Below are positions 12,101 to 23,737 of a DNA stretch of 64,000 bases, in pieces. This DNA is from Dasyornis broadbenti. Its lineage: Eukaryota; Chordata; Aves; Passeriformes; Dasyornithidae. The notes under the pieces are model-generated. The model searched no databases. It saw only the letters and a list, made by a program, of their open reading frames with translations, and was not told the DNA's origin. The position numbers and the translations under genes were made by a program. The number at the start of each line of letters is the position of its first letter. Positions within the stretch are counted from its first letter, which is position 1. The DNA lies in NCBI GenBank assembly GCA_013397935.1, contig VZRN01004254.1, positions 744,001 through 808,000 of the forward strand, given 5' to 3'.

Positions 12101-15100
12101 TGCACTTTGGCTCTTGCAGGATCCTCCCACATACCTAAAACCACCCTTACCATTTCAGTGGTTAAATAACTTGTGAGAAGCAGGCAAGCAAGTTGCCTGT
12201 GTGCTGCTTCAAGTTGCTGTTTCTCTAATGACCTTCTTTCATGATCTTTCATCTCTAAATATAGCTAACTACTAAAGCCAGAGTCTAGCAGTTTGGGGGA
12301 CACAGGAAACATTAATGTAGAGACTGTAATACTCACTCTCAAAAGAACAGTACAGATTACAAGACAGTGTAATTACTATTCCATAGTCAAATGAAGTTTA
12401 TTTTATGAAATTGAACTTTTTCAAGTCTAAATAAACATTAGAACCATTCATTCAAGACCAACACATGCAGCACAAAATCAGAAGTATTATTTAAGGGCTG
12501 ACACCAAGAATTTCAAAATCTGTTCATGTTAGGACTGTATTTGAACAGATGACATTGTAACTGCCAGGCACAAGTACACCTTAAATCTGAAATGTCATCT
12601 TTTAAATAGTTGCCTCAATGTCACCTGATAAGAACACATTGGAGAATCATGGGAAAGAGTTAAGAATGTGAATTAAAGTATGGAGATTCAGAAATGTACT
12701 GTACAGATACTAGCACTGTGATTGAGACACGATGATGATACTATACCGAGCTTCATGAAATTGCAGAAAAGTTATGTTGTGTTAAATTCTGGTTTGTTAT
12801 TTTCAGATACAAGAAATATGGTAAAACAGGAAATATTCTATATTGTTTAGTTGAGATAATTACAAGCAGTTTTACTCCCTGGATCACATATGCAAAATCT
12901 GATTAAAGTAGTAATAAACTTTGTGCTTATAAAATTTTTTAATCGTCCTAGTTCTGAGAAATCATACTTGCAGTATTCTAGCCCAAAACCTTTCCCTCTG
13001 TTTTGAGAACACAGCACAAGCACAGCCCAGAAAGTTTGTTAATTCTTTCTTTAATAAAGCGGGCTAGATGTTCTTCCAGAGTAAAGATACAAAGCTCCAC
13101 GACTAAATCAATACCCAGTCAAAATATGATACTGCCCTACTGCAGTACATACAATGGATATGACATGCAAGAGACTTTAAAGTAATAAAATACAGATTTG
13201 AGATACAGTACAACAGTCTCAGGTGAGCAATCTTAATGCCGCATTAGTTTTCATCAGCAATTTGCTATGAATATAATTTGTCTATTTCATTATTGTTATC
13301 CATAAACATTATGAGAAGGTAATTTCTGGCGAAAAAGAATAATCTTTTATTTTAAATGACAATTTCTCTATCAGTATATTCTTAACATAACACAAAACAG
13401 GGTCATGATTTGACATTTTATCTAACAAGTTTCTAACTTAATGAATATACTGAAATACTTTTAACTATCTCTGCACTATGATCAAATATCACAGACAACA
13501 TATTTGAGATGTGGAAGGACATGGTACAACCAAAGCAGATTAATTTACTGGAGTTACTATGATCTTATTTGTATAATCATCTTTCTACTTTTGAAGATTT
13601 TTATCATATCCCATGGCATGATACACATTCAGCTCATCTGTATTCACTAATTCATCTTAGAAACTCCCCAAATCTTTATATACTTTTGCTACTGTTTTAA
13701 AATATGCAATATTAAAGATACAACCAATTTACAAAAATAAAAAACCTGTACAAATCACACTCTTCCAACTGGCAATGAGACTGTTCAAGAAAATAGCAAT
13801 GTGATCCCTGAAACAACCCACTAGAACAGAAATCAAAAGACTGATGCTTAAAAATAATAAAAAAGAAGTAAAAACATATTCTCCTGCCAAACTACTGGAA
13901 TCTTTGAAGGTTTATGTATCACAGAATATAAAAATTTTCTCTCTGTCCCCAGAATATTTCTTTCCTCTTTCCACAGGTACTTCTTGAACAAATTGCCCTT
14001 TGTTGGTGGTGCCACAAGCCTTGCTGAATAGGTTAAGGCTAGAAAAACTTGAAAGACCCAAATAAATCAACAGCCACCTAATTCCCTGGCATTCATGCAA
14101 ACTCAGGGTAATAAAATAAACCCGGAGACAGGCATGCATGCTGAATTCCAAAGTGATTTTTTATGAAGCTTAAAATTAAACCAAAATAAACACCTTTCCA
14201 AAATGTTATGTATTTAAGACCTTTCATCTAAATAGTCGTCTGACTGTTCACATCACTCTGTTGCAGAGAGGTGTGATGCTATGCCTGCTCATAACATTCT
14301 AGTATTTTAACATTTTACAAGGCACAAATAATCTCTGAAGAACTACATGGTGGCTTTTGAATATGTAAGGATGGCAGCTACCATGTAATTACATGACAAT
14401 TAACTCTTCAGTTCAGTCACTGACACAGACCTTGTAAAATCTAAGACCAGCAAATAACCTGTCACCTCATCTTTGGGATACAATACTTCATTCACAATTA
14501 CAGACTAAGCAGCAAATAACTACAATTTCTTAACTTTGAACAAACACAAGTTTTGCCATGCAAATATGAAGTTGTTGCATGGTATAATGTATATGCATCT
14601 TAAAAGCAAATAATGCTTTTTTTTTTTTTTGTGCTGCTGGGACAGAGTGACATAGTAACATTCCTTCCTCAAGCTAACTCTGTGTAGGTCCTGCAAGAGG
14701 AGCTATCTACTCACCACCGGTTTTGTTTTGCGAATTCCAACAGAACTTAAGGGGATCAGAGAGTACAACCCCCCCCTTATCAATTTGAAAAACGCTGTTA
14801 TTAGGTATTTGAAGGGAAAGAAATATACTTTTCCATAGAAGAACAAATTATAGAGTTAATTAGAAATTTTCTGTTGGTTAATGCTGCTGCACCATTATGT
14901 TTCTCTTGATTAGAAATATGGAAATCATACAGGAATATATGTAAACAGAGTCCATAGAAGATAATAGCAATGAGACATAAAGTGCTTTTAATTATAAACA
15001 TTTCATTTCACTTTGCAACCTTCCCTGGTAAGTTAACATAATTGAGCTAGCTTTAGTTCAATTTCCCTTGCACCTACTGTTTTAACTGTGGTAGTCTGGG

Positions 15101-15902
15101 TAAAATAAGAAATCATGCTAGGGGAAGTAAAAGTAGACAAAGAGGGAAAGAGGTGACCTGGGAACTCTCAAGGGGAAAAAATAGACAAAGGCAAATAAGG
15201 CTCTGTTGTATAGGTCCCCATTCTCAAGGAGTTTGTCACATGTAAGTCTCCTGTAAGCACTGAGGGACAACTACAGAAACCTCTGCCTTGAATACACCTC
15301 AGGCTATTGCCGGATGAAAATGAAGAAACTGGGATTCGTCAAGGGAGAACAAACTTCCTACCAGAATGATACTTTTAATCTTTTTGATACTCATTCCCTA
15401 CTTCTCTAATCACAGCCTCTGAAGAAACAGTACCCCTTCCTACTCAGAAAATGCAGTCAAATATATTTTGTAAAAGGACAATATTAAATCTAGCTTGTCT
15501 TTGCTGCTTCAGGTCTGATGCCAAGTATCTACACATTTCCATTATGGTACCTAGCATATACTATTCTATGTTTTGGGAAAGCAAGAGTTCTATAGTAACA
15601 AAGCTCCTAAGTAAGGTAACAGCATAATTAAGAATAACTGTATATTAGAACTGGGTTTTACTGGGTCTTTATTTAAGGCAGTTATTAAAATGTATATATT
15701 ATTGTTTAAAAGTTGCAAATTTCTGTTGGGTTTTTTTTGTTTGTTTGCCTTTTTATTTTAATTTAGGCTTTTGGCAGCTGAAATGGGTTACCTTTATCTA
15801 TTATCTGTCCTTGTAATCCAAAGAACTATCCAGCCCATGGAATCATAGAAATTTAAGCTGAGTTGTAATGACTGATTTCCCAAACTCTCCCAACCCGTTT
15901 CT
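9178..15902. other. 3' flank between LTR and TBC1D5 stop
   Basis: AT-rich DNA containing the distal or complete 3' UTR of TBC1D5 on its right side. No exon, RNA gene or clear transposon is recognised. A short stretch at about 15840-15870 (AATCATAGAAATTTAAGCTG) may be a remnant of a CR1 3' end. A T14 run lies near 14617-14630. Confidence 0.55.
15668..15757 (-). other. TBC1D5: candidate TBC1D5 polyadenylation signals
   Basis: On the minus strand, canonical AATAAA hexamers occur at 15757-15752 and 15673-15668, about 146 and 230 nt beyond the stop codon. Either could end a short 3' UTR. AT-rich DNA like this produces the hexamer by chance often, and others occur further downstream, so the true 3' end could lie several kilobases away. 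Confidence 0.25.
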
Positions 15903-16196
15903 TTAGATGTCCAGTGGGCTGACAATAGCGAAGTCAGAATCTTTGCTATTATTACTACTGTCATCATCAGGGCTGGAGCTCAGGTTGCTGGAGGAGGCTG
16001 AAATGGAACCCATCAGAGGGTCAGAGAATATCAAAGAAGAACGAGACGGGGCTTCTGGCTTCACTGCTGCCTCCTTGTGTGCCTGAAGGGACTGTGCCGG
16101 CTCTGGGACTGCACTTTTACTTCTTTCCTCTTCTTTGGAAACCATAATATAGTCATCAGCACTCTTGCTCTCACTAGCGCTTGGGTCAGTTGTAGT
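15903..16196 (-). CDS. TBC1D5: TBC1D5 last coding exon and stop codon
   Basis: This 294-nt coding part (97 residues plus TAA at 15905-15903) follows an acceptor TTTCACAG (16198-16197) at phase 0. It begins TTTDPSASESKSADDYIMVS, passes through a divergent, charged middle, then reads SSLIFSDPLMGSISASSSNL, a run of Ser and Asp (SSSPDDDSSNNSKD), and ends SDFAIVSPLDI. The ending is diagnostic for TBC1D5; human ends with the same SPLDI and an equivalent F-x-x-V core. That core is the C-terminal LC3-interacting region described for human TBC1D5, and here it is FAIV preceded by Asp. A second acidic-aromatic match, DDYIMV, occurs near the exon start. The tail is probably disordered and cytosolic, recruited to autophagosomal LC3/GABARAP. 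An open frame continues upstream of the acceptor but is intronic. Confidence 0.97.
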   Translation of the reverse strand, partial: TTTDPSASESKSADDYIMVSKEEERSKSAVPEPAQSLQAHKEAAVKPEAPSRSSLIFSDPLMGSISASSSNLSSSPDDDSSNNSKDSDFAIVSPLDI

Positions 16197-16370
16197 CTGT
16201 GAAATAAGGGTGCAGAAAGGACTCGGAGTGAGTACCAGTGTTACCACATAACGAGGCTTATGAAGCATGCAAGGGTTATGGGAATGGGACAACAGAACAA
16301 TTATTATCCAAAAGTGGCAATAGTCAAATAAAGTGGATAGTAACTCTGGATGACATAATTTGTTATTTCA

Positions 16371-16510
16371 CAGAATCACAGAATATTCTGAGCTGGAAGG
16401 GACCCACAAGGATCACTGAGCCCAGCTCTTAAGTAAATGGCCCATACAGAGATCATCCCCCCAGTCTTGGCATTATTAGCATCATGCTCTGACCAACACA
16501 GCTAATTTAA
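16371..16510 (-). mobile_element. CR1 LINE fragment, 3' end
   Basis: The sequence reading CACAGAATCACAGAATATTC and then GGAAGGGACCCACAAGGATC is the reverse complement of the conserved CR1 3' tail, so the element lies on the minus strand, 5'-truncated. The right boundary is approximate because the copy fades into unique DNA. Confidence 0.85.
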
Positions 16511-18560
16511 AAAAGCATAAAATGTAACACTCTAAAAATACATACTGCGAATAGCAGTCTTACATCTCATCATCATTGTGCATCCGTGTAGGGGTCACAG
16601 CAGCTAAGCATCAAGCACATACATTACAGCTGTGATTTTCAGTAATTGCAGTGGGTTTCTGTAGTATTTAGTGAAGCAGTTTTGAGAAATTTTTTGATGG
16701 TTTGCATGTACAGTGGCATTTTGGAGTTTGTCAGGAGAATGGTTTGATACAAAATTTCCTAGCAAAACCCTGACCTGTGAAATCTGAACCACACATGGTC
16801 CTGGTTTAGTGTGCAATGGTTTGGGTTCAAAAACTCACAGCTCCCAGAGCTTCCAGGGTTAGTGTTGTTGACTATTCCCTAACTCTTTCAGAAAAAGCAT
16901 TAGACCTTGGGAAATGTGTGTCCCTGAGCACTTAGGTAGTGGATCAAGATCATGCATCAGAAAACCCTATGAAGTCACAATCTTATATTCCATTATACTA
17001 GCCATATTCAGAATCCCAGCTTTTCCAGTCAGACTGATATGTAATTAGAAAGGAAGACTGCCATACACGGTAGAGTGGGACTTCTCATTTGTTGACAACT
17101 GGCAGCCCTTTAGGTTGGTTGCAACCCAAATGGACAACACTTTGTTTCCTTCTGCAAGAGCTGCATTCAACTCCTGTCTAGCTCTATGTTCCTCTGGCAA
17201 GAACGACTGCTTTTTTGGTTGTTTCCACAAAGGTTTTTTTCAGAGTAATAGTGCAACCTGCCAAACAGCCTGTAGGTACAAGTATCCTGAAGTGGTATGA
17301 TGCTGAAACCAATATATTTGATTACACGAATGCAAGACTGAGAGAAAGGAAATGTAGAGGAAAGTGTGTATGTGGCAATACAAGCCCTTCAGCCGTCACT
17401 CCTTCACAACAACAACAAAAAAAAAAAAAGTAAATTCACTTTGGGGTGAAAAGAGACTGTAGGTATCACAGGAAAAAGTAAAAAAAGAAAGCTGTTACAG
17501 AAAAGAACAACAGGAATAATCTGAATGAAATAAAGGCATGGTATATAAAATTGGAGCATGGAGTACCACAAGCAACAGCAAGCCACAAATGGAGTTACTG
17601 TATCCATGGCCTCCAGCAAAAGTTAATTTCCAAAGTTTATTATTACAGTTGAAAATTATTTTCTTGCTTTAATTACTGATTATAGGCCAGAATGTTCTTG
17701 AAAGGCTACTGTAGAGTAGCTCAGGAAGCAAAACCCACCCGTGCTTAAGAATGATTGTAAGATGAAATGAGGGAGCTGGAGATCTTTGGTTGTTATTTAC
17801 ACAGTCATTACAAATTGTCAAAAGTCACAATTAAGATAAATATCAGCTGAATGGGGAAATATATTCAAATACAGAACTGTGACCAATTTATATGAATAAT
17901 GATTCAAATATTTCCCTTTCTAGTAAATTCTGAAATATTCTGTTTTTATAAGTTGTAATTTTTGTCTTATCTACAAGTATGCAGGTATAATAACATTTCT
18001 ATAATTAATATTACTATAGGTTTAATAACATATAGCATTCTGTTTTGTAATGAATCTACTTTAATACTTTATAATTCAAATGGAAGTATCTTGAGTCCAG
18101 AGCAATGGTTAAAATTTTACCTGTCCCAGTGTAAGACAGTCATCACACTGATAGAAATTTACATCTATTATTTTTTGATACTAACTCACTTTTCATAGAG
18201 GACTTAATAAAACTAATATAAAACTCAACAGATTGCTTTTATATAGCTAAACAACTAGCCTTTGCTGAGTGTTAGCAAAATTGATCTCCAAACCTCCTGA
18301 TCCATGCAGAACCAGAGTAGTTCAAATGTCAAAACCTTCAAGCAGTTTCCATGAAGTTAAAACCACACAGATCTGTGCTACAAGGAGATATACTTCACTG
18401 TTTAAGCACTTCTGAGCTGAGACATCATTTGTTATTAATTAGCCTTTTGCTTTCATCTTGTCTGTTTGAAATGCTGTCTTCATGAGCTGTCAGTGAGTCA
18501 GCTGCCATCTCCAGGGGGCTGAAGACACAGGCAGCGCACAACTGTGGCTCTGCTCCATCA

Positions 18561-19290
18561 ACAGAATCACAGAAGGGTTTGGGTTGGAAGGACCTTTAAA
18601 GGTCACATAGTCCAACTCCCACAGAGAGGAACAGGGACATCTTCAACTAGATCAGGCTGCTGAGAGCCATGTACAAACTGACCATCAATGTTTCCAGGGA
18701 TGGGGCATCCACCACCTCTCTGGGAAACCTGTTCCAGTGCCTCATTATCCTCATCATAAAAAATTTCTTCCTCATATCTAGTCTAAATCAACACTCTTTT
18801 AGTTCAGAACCATTGTCCCTTGTCTTATTGCAACAGGCCCTGCTAAGAAATTTGCCTCCGTCTTTCTTTTAAGCCCCCTTTCAGAACTGAACAGCCACAA
18901 TTAGGTCTCCCAGGAGCCTTCTCTTCTCCAGGCTGAAAAACCCCAAATCTCTCAGCCTTTCTTCACAGGAGAGGTGCTCCAGCCCTCTGATTATCTTTTG
19001 TCATGCTGCTCTGGACTTGCTTCAACAGGCCCACGTCCTTCTTGTGCTGGGGGCCCCAGAACTGGATGCAGTGTTCCAGGTGGGGTCTCATGCGAGGGGA
19101 GCAGAGGGACAGAATCACCACCCTTGATCTGCTGGCCACACTGCTTTGGATGCAGCCCAGGGTACAGTTGGATTTCTGGGCTTGAGTGCACATTTGGATC
19201 ATGTCCAGCCTCTCATCCACCGGTATTACCAAGTCCTTCTCAAGCAGGGCTGCTTTCAATCCCAAATCCTCCAGCCTTTATTGATATTTT
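18561..19290 (-). mobile_element. CR1 LINE, 5'-truncated, with reverse transcriptase C-terminus
   Basis: This begins at the CR1 3' end (AGAATCACAGAAGGGTTTGG, GTTGGAAGGACCTTTAAAGG) and runs back into ORF2. Minus-strand translation gives SVASRSRVVILSLCSPRMRP and HLEHCIQFWGPQHKKDVGLL, the conserved C-terminal part of the CR1 reverse transcriptase. The frame is broken and lacks the catalytic part. CR1 copies are usually 5'-truncated like this. The plus-strand open frames over the same interval are shadows. Confidence 0.95.
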
Positions 19291-21527
19291 TTTGGGAGCT
19301 CCAAATGTAAAGTCAAAATTTCAGCACTTTGTTCCCACCCCCTCACCCTGTACAACTGAAATATACATTCCTCTAAACAACCATTGCTGCATAATTCACC
19401 TGGCCTCTTTCCACACTTCTATTTAAAAGCTCTCAGGGAATGCAGTACTGTCTCATTTTTCAAAATTATACACTTTATTATTCCAAGCTATCAAGAATCC
19501 TTTATTTCAGTCCTCACAGCCCTCACACCTCCACCTTGCGTAGGGTGACACAGATCTTACTTAGTGAAACGCTTGCCCAGCAAGATCAGTATTTTTGTCT
19601 CTGGCACTCCCCAATTTCCTAAATTCTGCTTTCAAGAATGTGATCTAGTGCAGTTAAAAAAGCATCCTGCCCTTTAATAAAGGAAAGAAAACAATTCATC
19701 CGAATTTCTTGTTGTTAGTGTTGAGCTTCCTAGCATTACTTTTCATGCTACCCACAGTTTTCAGTTTCGTTACGGAGACCTATAGCTCACTGAAGTAACA
19801 GAGAAGCAGAAAAGCAGAGATACTGACCCCAAAATACTATAAAAGGGCTTCCTGTAAATGTTTGCCTATCCCTAGCACACACTGGTATTTTGGAACTGAT
19901 ATTTCCAGAGGCAAAATACCTCCTTCCTTCTTCTTTTGCCTGTTTCTGTTTCAGGAAACTCATGCTGACGTGAAGCATGTTTTCTCCCATCTGCTGCCAC
20001 TACTGAATAAATGAAAAATGACAGAATTATACTTCCAGTAGCTTTGAAAGTTAACAACCTTACGCCCGTTGCCATATGGCTTCTCCAAACAATTTTTCCT
20101 GATTAATATCAGCTACTAGGACCAGGCTTATTTCATTTGCCTTCACACTGTGAATGAGTTAAAACTAACTGCAACGATACAATTCAAGAAAGCTTAGAAG
20201 AACAGCAGCTCATTTTGCCTCCTTCTTTGAACAGACATAAAGGCAAGATAATGTGTTAATTATCATTCATTATTTAGCAACAGAAGCCTTCTGTTTGTCA
20301 ACTGCATGCTGCTACCAAAGCCAAACATTCCAAAAAATGCTTGATTTCTTTTAGCCTTTATCTTAATTTTTTTTTGCATTTTTAATTTTGCAGCTTTCCT
20401 TTCTAAAGAAACGCTACATTCTTATCCTCATTTTGCAGAAAGGGATTTTGAGGGAAAAAAGAGGAAGAGCACTTTTAAAAAAAGTGAAGATGATAAATAA
20501 TTTATACTTATATAACAACCAAGCACAAAGGCCAGATTTTAATCTCAGTTACAGAATAGCTACACCTGTAACTGTTCCAGCTGTCCTAAAAAATCTCCCT
20601 ATAACTCCAGCAAAGAACAATCTCTACAGGACAAATCACACCAAATAGAATTACAGGCATTACCAAAGTCACAGAAAATTTACAGTAGAAATTTATTTAG
20701 CAAGAAATGCATTAAATGGCCTAGAAATCATTGTTTTTTAATCCCCCTGCAGCTCTTAGTAAGTACTCCTGGCATGACCCAAGGCATGAGTGCAGACCAT
20801 TTTCTCCAGCAGAGATAAAAGCCTGGGCTGTGGCCTGGTTTGGGCCAACAACTGACCCCATTAACAGTCTAATATCACAGTCCACTGTTCTGCAGTTTTA
20901 CTTTCCTGTGTTTTATTAAAAGGGGTCCAAAGCTCTCCTCTTTTTGTTTGATTTTATGCATGGTGGTTAAAGATGAGGGGCTCAGAAACAGCACAGACTA
21001 ACTAGGGGGTAGTTAGACAGACAGACAAACTATCCGTAATTAACTAACCAGGGATACTAACAGGCCTCCAGGACTGCCATTTCTAACACTAATCTTTTTC
21101 TTTCTGGCAAAGAGGCTGTTGCTCATTATCATAATTGGAATTTCCAGAAGATAAGAGGAGGCTAATCCATGTGAATGTACCACACCTCCAAACATAAACC
21201 ATGCAGTGCTGATGCCTCATTAATTCTCTGCAGCAGCTCAGCTTGTACAACCTCTGCTCATGTTGCTCTTAGTTGACTTATGAGCAGCCTTGAAATTATG
21301 GGACCCATGGATGCCACTCACTTCCTGGGGCTGGATGTATATACCCTGACTACACACTGGGATACGCCCAGGCCTCATTACACACTGCCCCAAAAATTTC
21401 CACTGGAGAGAAATCTGTGCAGACCAGGCTTCACCTGCTCCACCCTCAATACTCAAAGTGTCCCAGCACCTCCATAATACAGAGACCAGCCTCTGAGTAA
21501 GTGCTTCTCCAGCATCAGTAGGGTCTG

Positions 21528-21542
21528 CACACACACACACAC
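21528..21542. repeat. short (CA)n microsatellite
   Basis: Seven and a half CA dinucleotides within the last TBC1D5 intron. Confidence 0.85.
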
Positions 21543-22682
21543 GGTTTGTTGCCATGTTATACAGCGTTCTACCTTCTAGCTTCTAGAAGTGAAAAATCAT
21601 CAAAAAAACATTATTTGCCCTTTTGTGAAGAAAACAAAAGGTACTTCCTATAAAATGCTAGGAGATCAAGGGCAAAATTAGGGGGCCATTATATGAGCAG
21701 TCCAATATGCTGTATCAGTTTAACCTATGGCATTATTATGGCAGAAAGTAGTGATTGTAATGACAACAGCTAAGCAAGCAATGAGAAGTTTCTAGCAAAG
21801 CTTTGCTCTTTGCCGTTACTGAGTTAAAAAAAAAATCATCTCAGTATTGCCTCTTATAATGAGATAAAATTAAAATATATTTTTCAACATAGGTTGTTCT
21901 AATTCAGGGGGATTGTGTGTAATAAATCAAAAAGACCCTGTGTCATTATTTGAAAATGAATAAATATTTCCTGTAGTTCCTAAGTAAACTTGTCAAAAGT
22001 AAACTGACTGTAGACTCAGTTACACTTTGAGGTGATAGTGCTGCCGCTGATTTATGAGTGTGAGTGTCAGCAGTGGGGTGGCATAGAAATGAGCAGATAC
22101 AAAAGTACTTGTTTTTAAGATCACGTTTGAATTGGACTGAGTCTTAGACAGAGAGGGCCCTTTGTCTGTAAAGCAGTCCTATGACTGTATGCTTTGTATG
22201 TGAAAACATTGTTTACTGATGCAAGGAGAAAGTCAATACGATGAATTAGAAGGTAAAAGCAACCTCCTTGCTATTTCCTTTTTGGCACTGGACATGAATA
22301 CACTGCAATGCAGTTAATCAGCTCTTACATAATGGGATCCTGGAGGACAAGGACAATGAGAATAATCATGTGGGAACATTTGGTATGGGAACACTTACCT
22401 GCAGTTTTTGCATTTTTTGATAGGAAACTAATTTGTGATTCAACAGTATGGAAGAACTCCCCCCCCAAACACTGCCTAACACTTAACTTATCTGTGTGTG
22501 AAGCACAAGACTATGATAAAAATAATTGATCAGAGTAGGGCAGTATCTAGAGATACCCTTTTAACCATTCTCCATATGGACCAGGAATGCTAGTGTGTCT
22601 CATGTAATGTCTGGACATGCTAGAGGAAGTCTCCAAAAAATGGAAGGCCATCAATGGCCTGCTTGAGATGTTTTTATTTTAC

Positions 22683-22859
22683 CTGTTGACCTGAGATGAA
22701 CTGTTGCTTTGTCATGACAGGTCCCTTTAGGATATCACCTGCCCCCTTGCTCTGATTATTGGAACAGTAATGATCATCAGCAATAGTGATTTGCTCATTT
22801 TCTTCAGCTTCCAGCTGGCTCTGGTTGAAACGCAATGAACCTTTCAGGATATCCTTGAT
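22683..22859 (-). CDS. TBC1D5: TBC1D5 penultimate coding exon
   Basis: This 177-nt exon encodes 59 codons and is phase 0 at both ends, with acceptor CAACAG (22861-22860) and donor CAG|GTAAAA (22682-22681). The protein starts IKDILKGSLRFNQSQLEAEE, then NEQITIADDHYC, matching the end of the coiled region of human TBC1D5. After that it diverges: where I remember a Gly/Gln-rich human stretch, this sequence has NNQSKGAGDILKGPVMTKQQ and then FISGQQ. The DILKG pentapeptide therefore occurs twice in one exon. The frame joins the last exon cleanly (...SGQQ then TTTDPS...). The first half is well conserved and the second half evolves fast, which fits a disordered tail. Confidence 0.95.
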
Positions 22860-23657
22860 CTGTTGTTGAATGGGAAAGGAAAGGATGCAAGTTAAAAATT
22901 GGGAGAAATTCTACATTTTATAAAGCTCTGTGTAGATTGCTTTCATATACCATTTCCACAAAATATTTGCTTTGAAAAGATAGGAAGCAAGTCAATATTC
23001 ATAACTAAATTCGTTAAAGATACAAATAACAGTGAAATGTGGTTTTATTAGAGTCTGGAAAACAACTATCCAGGAAATCTAAAGAGAATAAAACTGTTAA
23101 GGTTATTCCCTGCCTCATTATAGGTTTAACATATGTCACAGATTATTCCTCACAAAATAAATGTAACATTATTATATAATTATGTAACATTATTCCTCAC
23201 AAAATAAATGTTTGAGGGAGCAGAGGGCAGTGTAATCAGAGCTAAAGATGCTCAGCAGCATTCCCATGTTATGTATGTAGCATTTTTTCCTTTAATTCAA
23301 TGATGTTCAAGTGTTGTCACAATGAAATAATGGGGACACAGGTGTAGTTATTGTCTAGCAAGTACATTTTGCATGAAGAAAAATGACAGCATGGTGTAAC
23401 TCCAGCACTTGGTGCTGCACGTCTTTAGTTTTGACTTGAGGCCTCCAAAACTGCCACAAGAACAAATACTGTGCAAGTTGTCTGAACTCTTTACAGCTGA
23501 GTTTTATCTTTACAAGAGTACACGAGGTTTGATGCACGAATAAAACAGCTGCAAGAAGACAAACAGCAGTATACAAAGAGAATAAAACAGGAGAAAAAAG
23601 AGGAATGATTAATAGCTCTGAAGGGCACAAGAAGGTTAAGCTAAGCAGTAGTAATAC
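22860..23657 (-). other. TBC1D5: TBC1D5 short intron
   Basis: A 798-bp intron between the 80-nt and 177-nt exons, with GT at 23657-23656 and AG at 22861-22860. It contains a 23-bp direct repeat (23142-23164 and 23189-23211) and nothing else recognisable. Confidence 0.9.
23142..23211. repeat. local direct duplication
   Basis: The 23-bp word beginning ATTATTCCTCACAAAATAAA occurs at 23142-23164 and again at 23189-23211, offset by 47 bp. It looks like a small tandem duplication by slippage, with the spacer partly derived from the same sequence. Confidence 0.8.
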
Positions 23658-23737
23658 CTGCTTCAAACCAGCCAAGGAAACCAGAATTTCATCCTCTTTT
23701 TCCAAGCGTTCTTGCAAAATGACTTCCTGAATATTTC
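23658..23737 (-). CDS. TBC1D5: TBC1D5 coding exon, coiled-coil continuation
   Basis: This 80-nt exon has a strong acceptor (T-rich tract, then TTACAG at 23739-23738) and a CAG|GTATTA donor (23657-23656). With the one base carried over from 36467 it forms 27 codons: a split Gly, then NIQEVILQERLEKEDEILVS and LAGLKQ. It ends at phase 0. The Gly at the junction is Val in the human protein as I recall it; the rest is nearly identical apart from conservative changes. It continues the amphipathic helical segment, with regularly spaced Ile, Val and Leu among Glu and Lys residues. The intron to the next exon is short (about 0.8 kb), unlike the other introns of the gene here. Confidence 0.96.

Larger units (their letters stand above)
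16197..22682 (-). other. TBC1D5: TBC1D5 last intron
   Basis: A 6.5-kb intron bounded by donor GT at 22682-22681 and acceptor AG at 16198-16197. It holds two CR1 fragments (16371-16510 and 18561-19290), a short (CA)n at 21528-21542 and otherwise AT-rich sequence. The other open frames inside it look accidental. Confidence 0.9.

Noticed and set aside
1..15902. Expected neighbour PLCL2
   Set aside because: No PLCL2-like coding segment could be recognised; its 3' end probably lies outside the window.
16197..16292. Upstream extension of the TBC1D5 last-exon frame to an ATG at 16292
   Set aside because: A clear acceptor lies at 16198-16197 in the correct phase, so the upstream residues are intronic read-through.
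18963..19426. 150-codon plus-strand frame and neighbours
   Set aside because: They are shadows of the minus-strand CR1 reverse transcriptase remnant.
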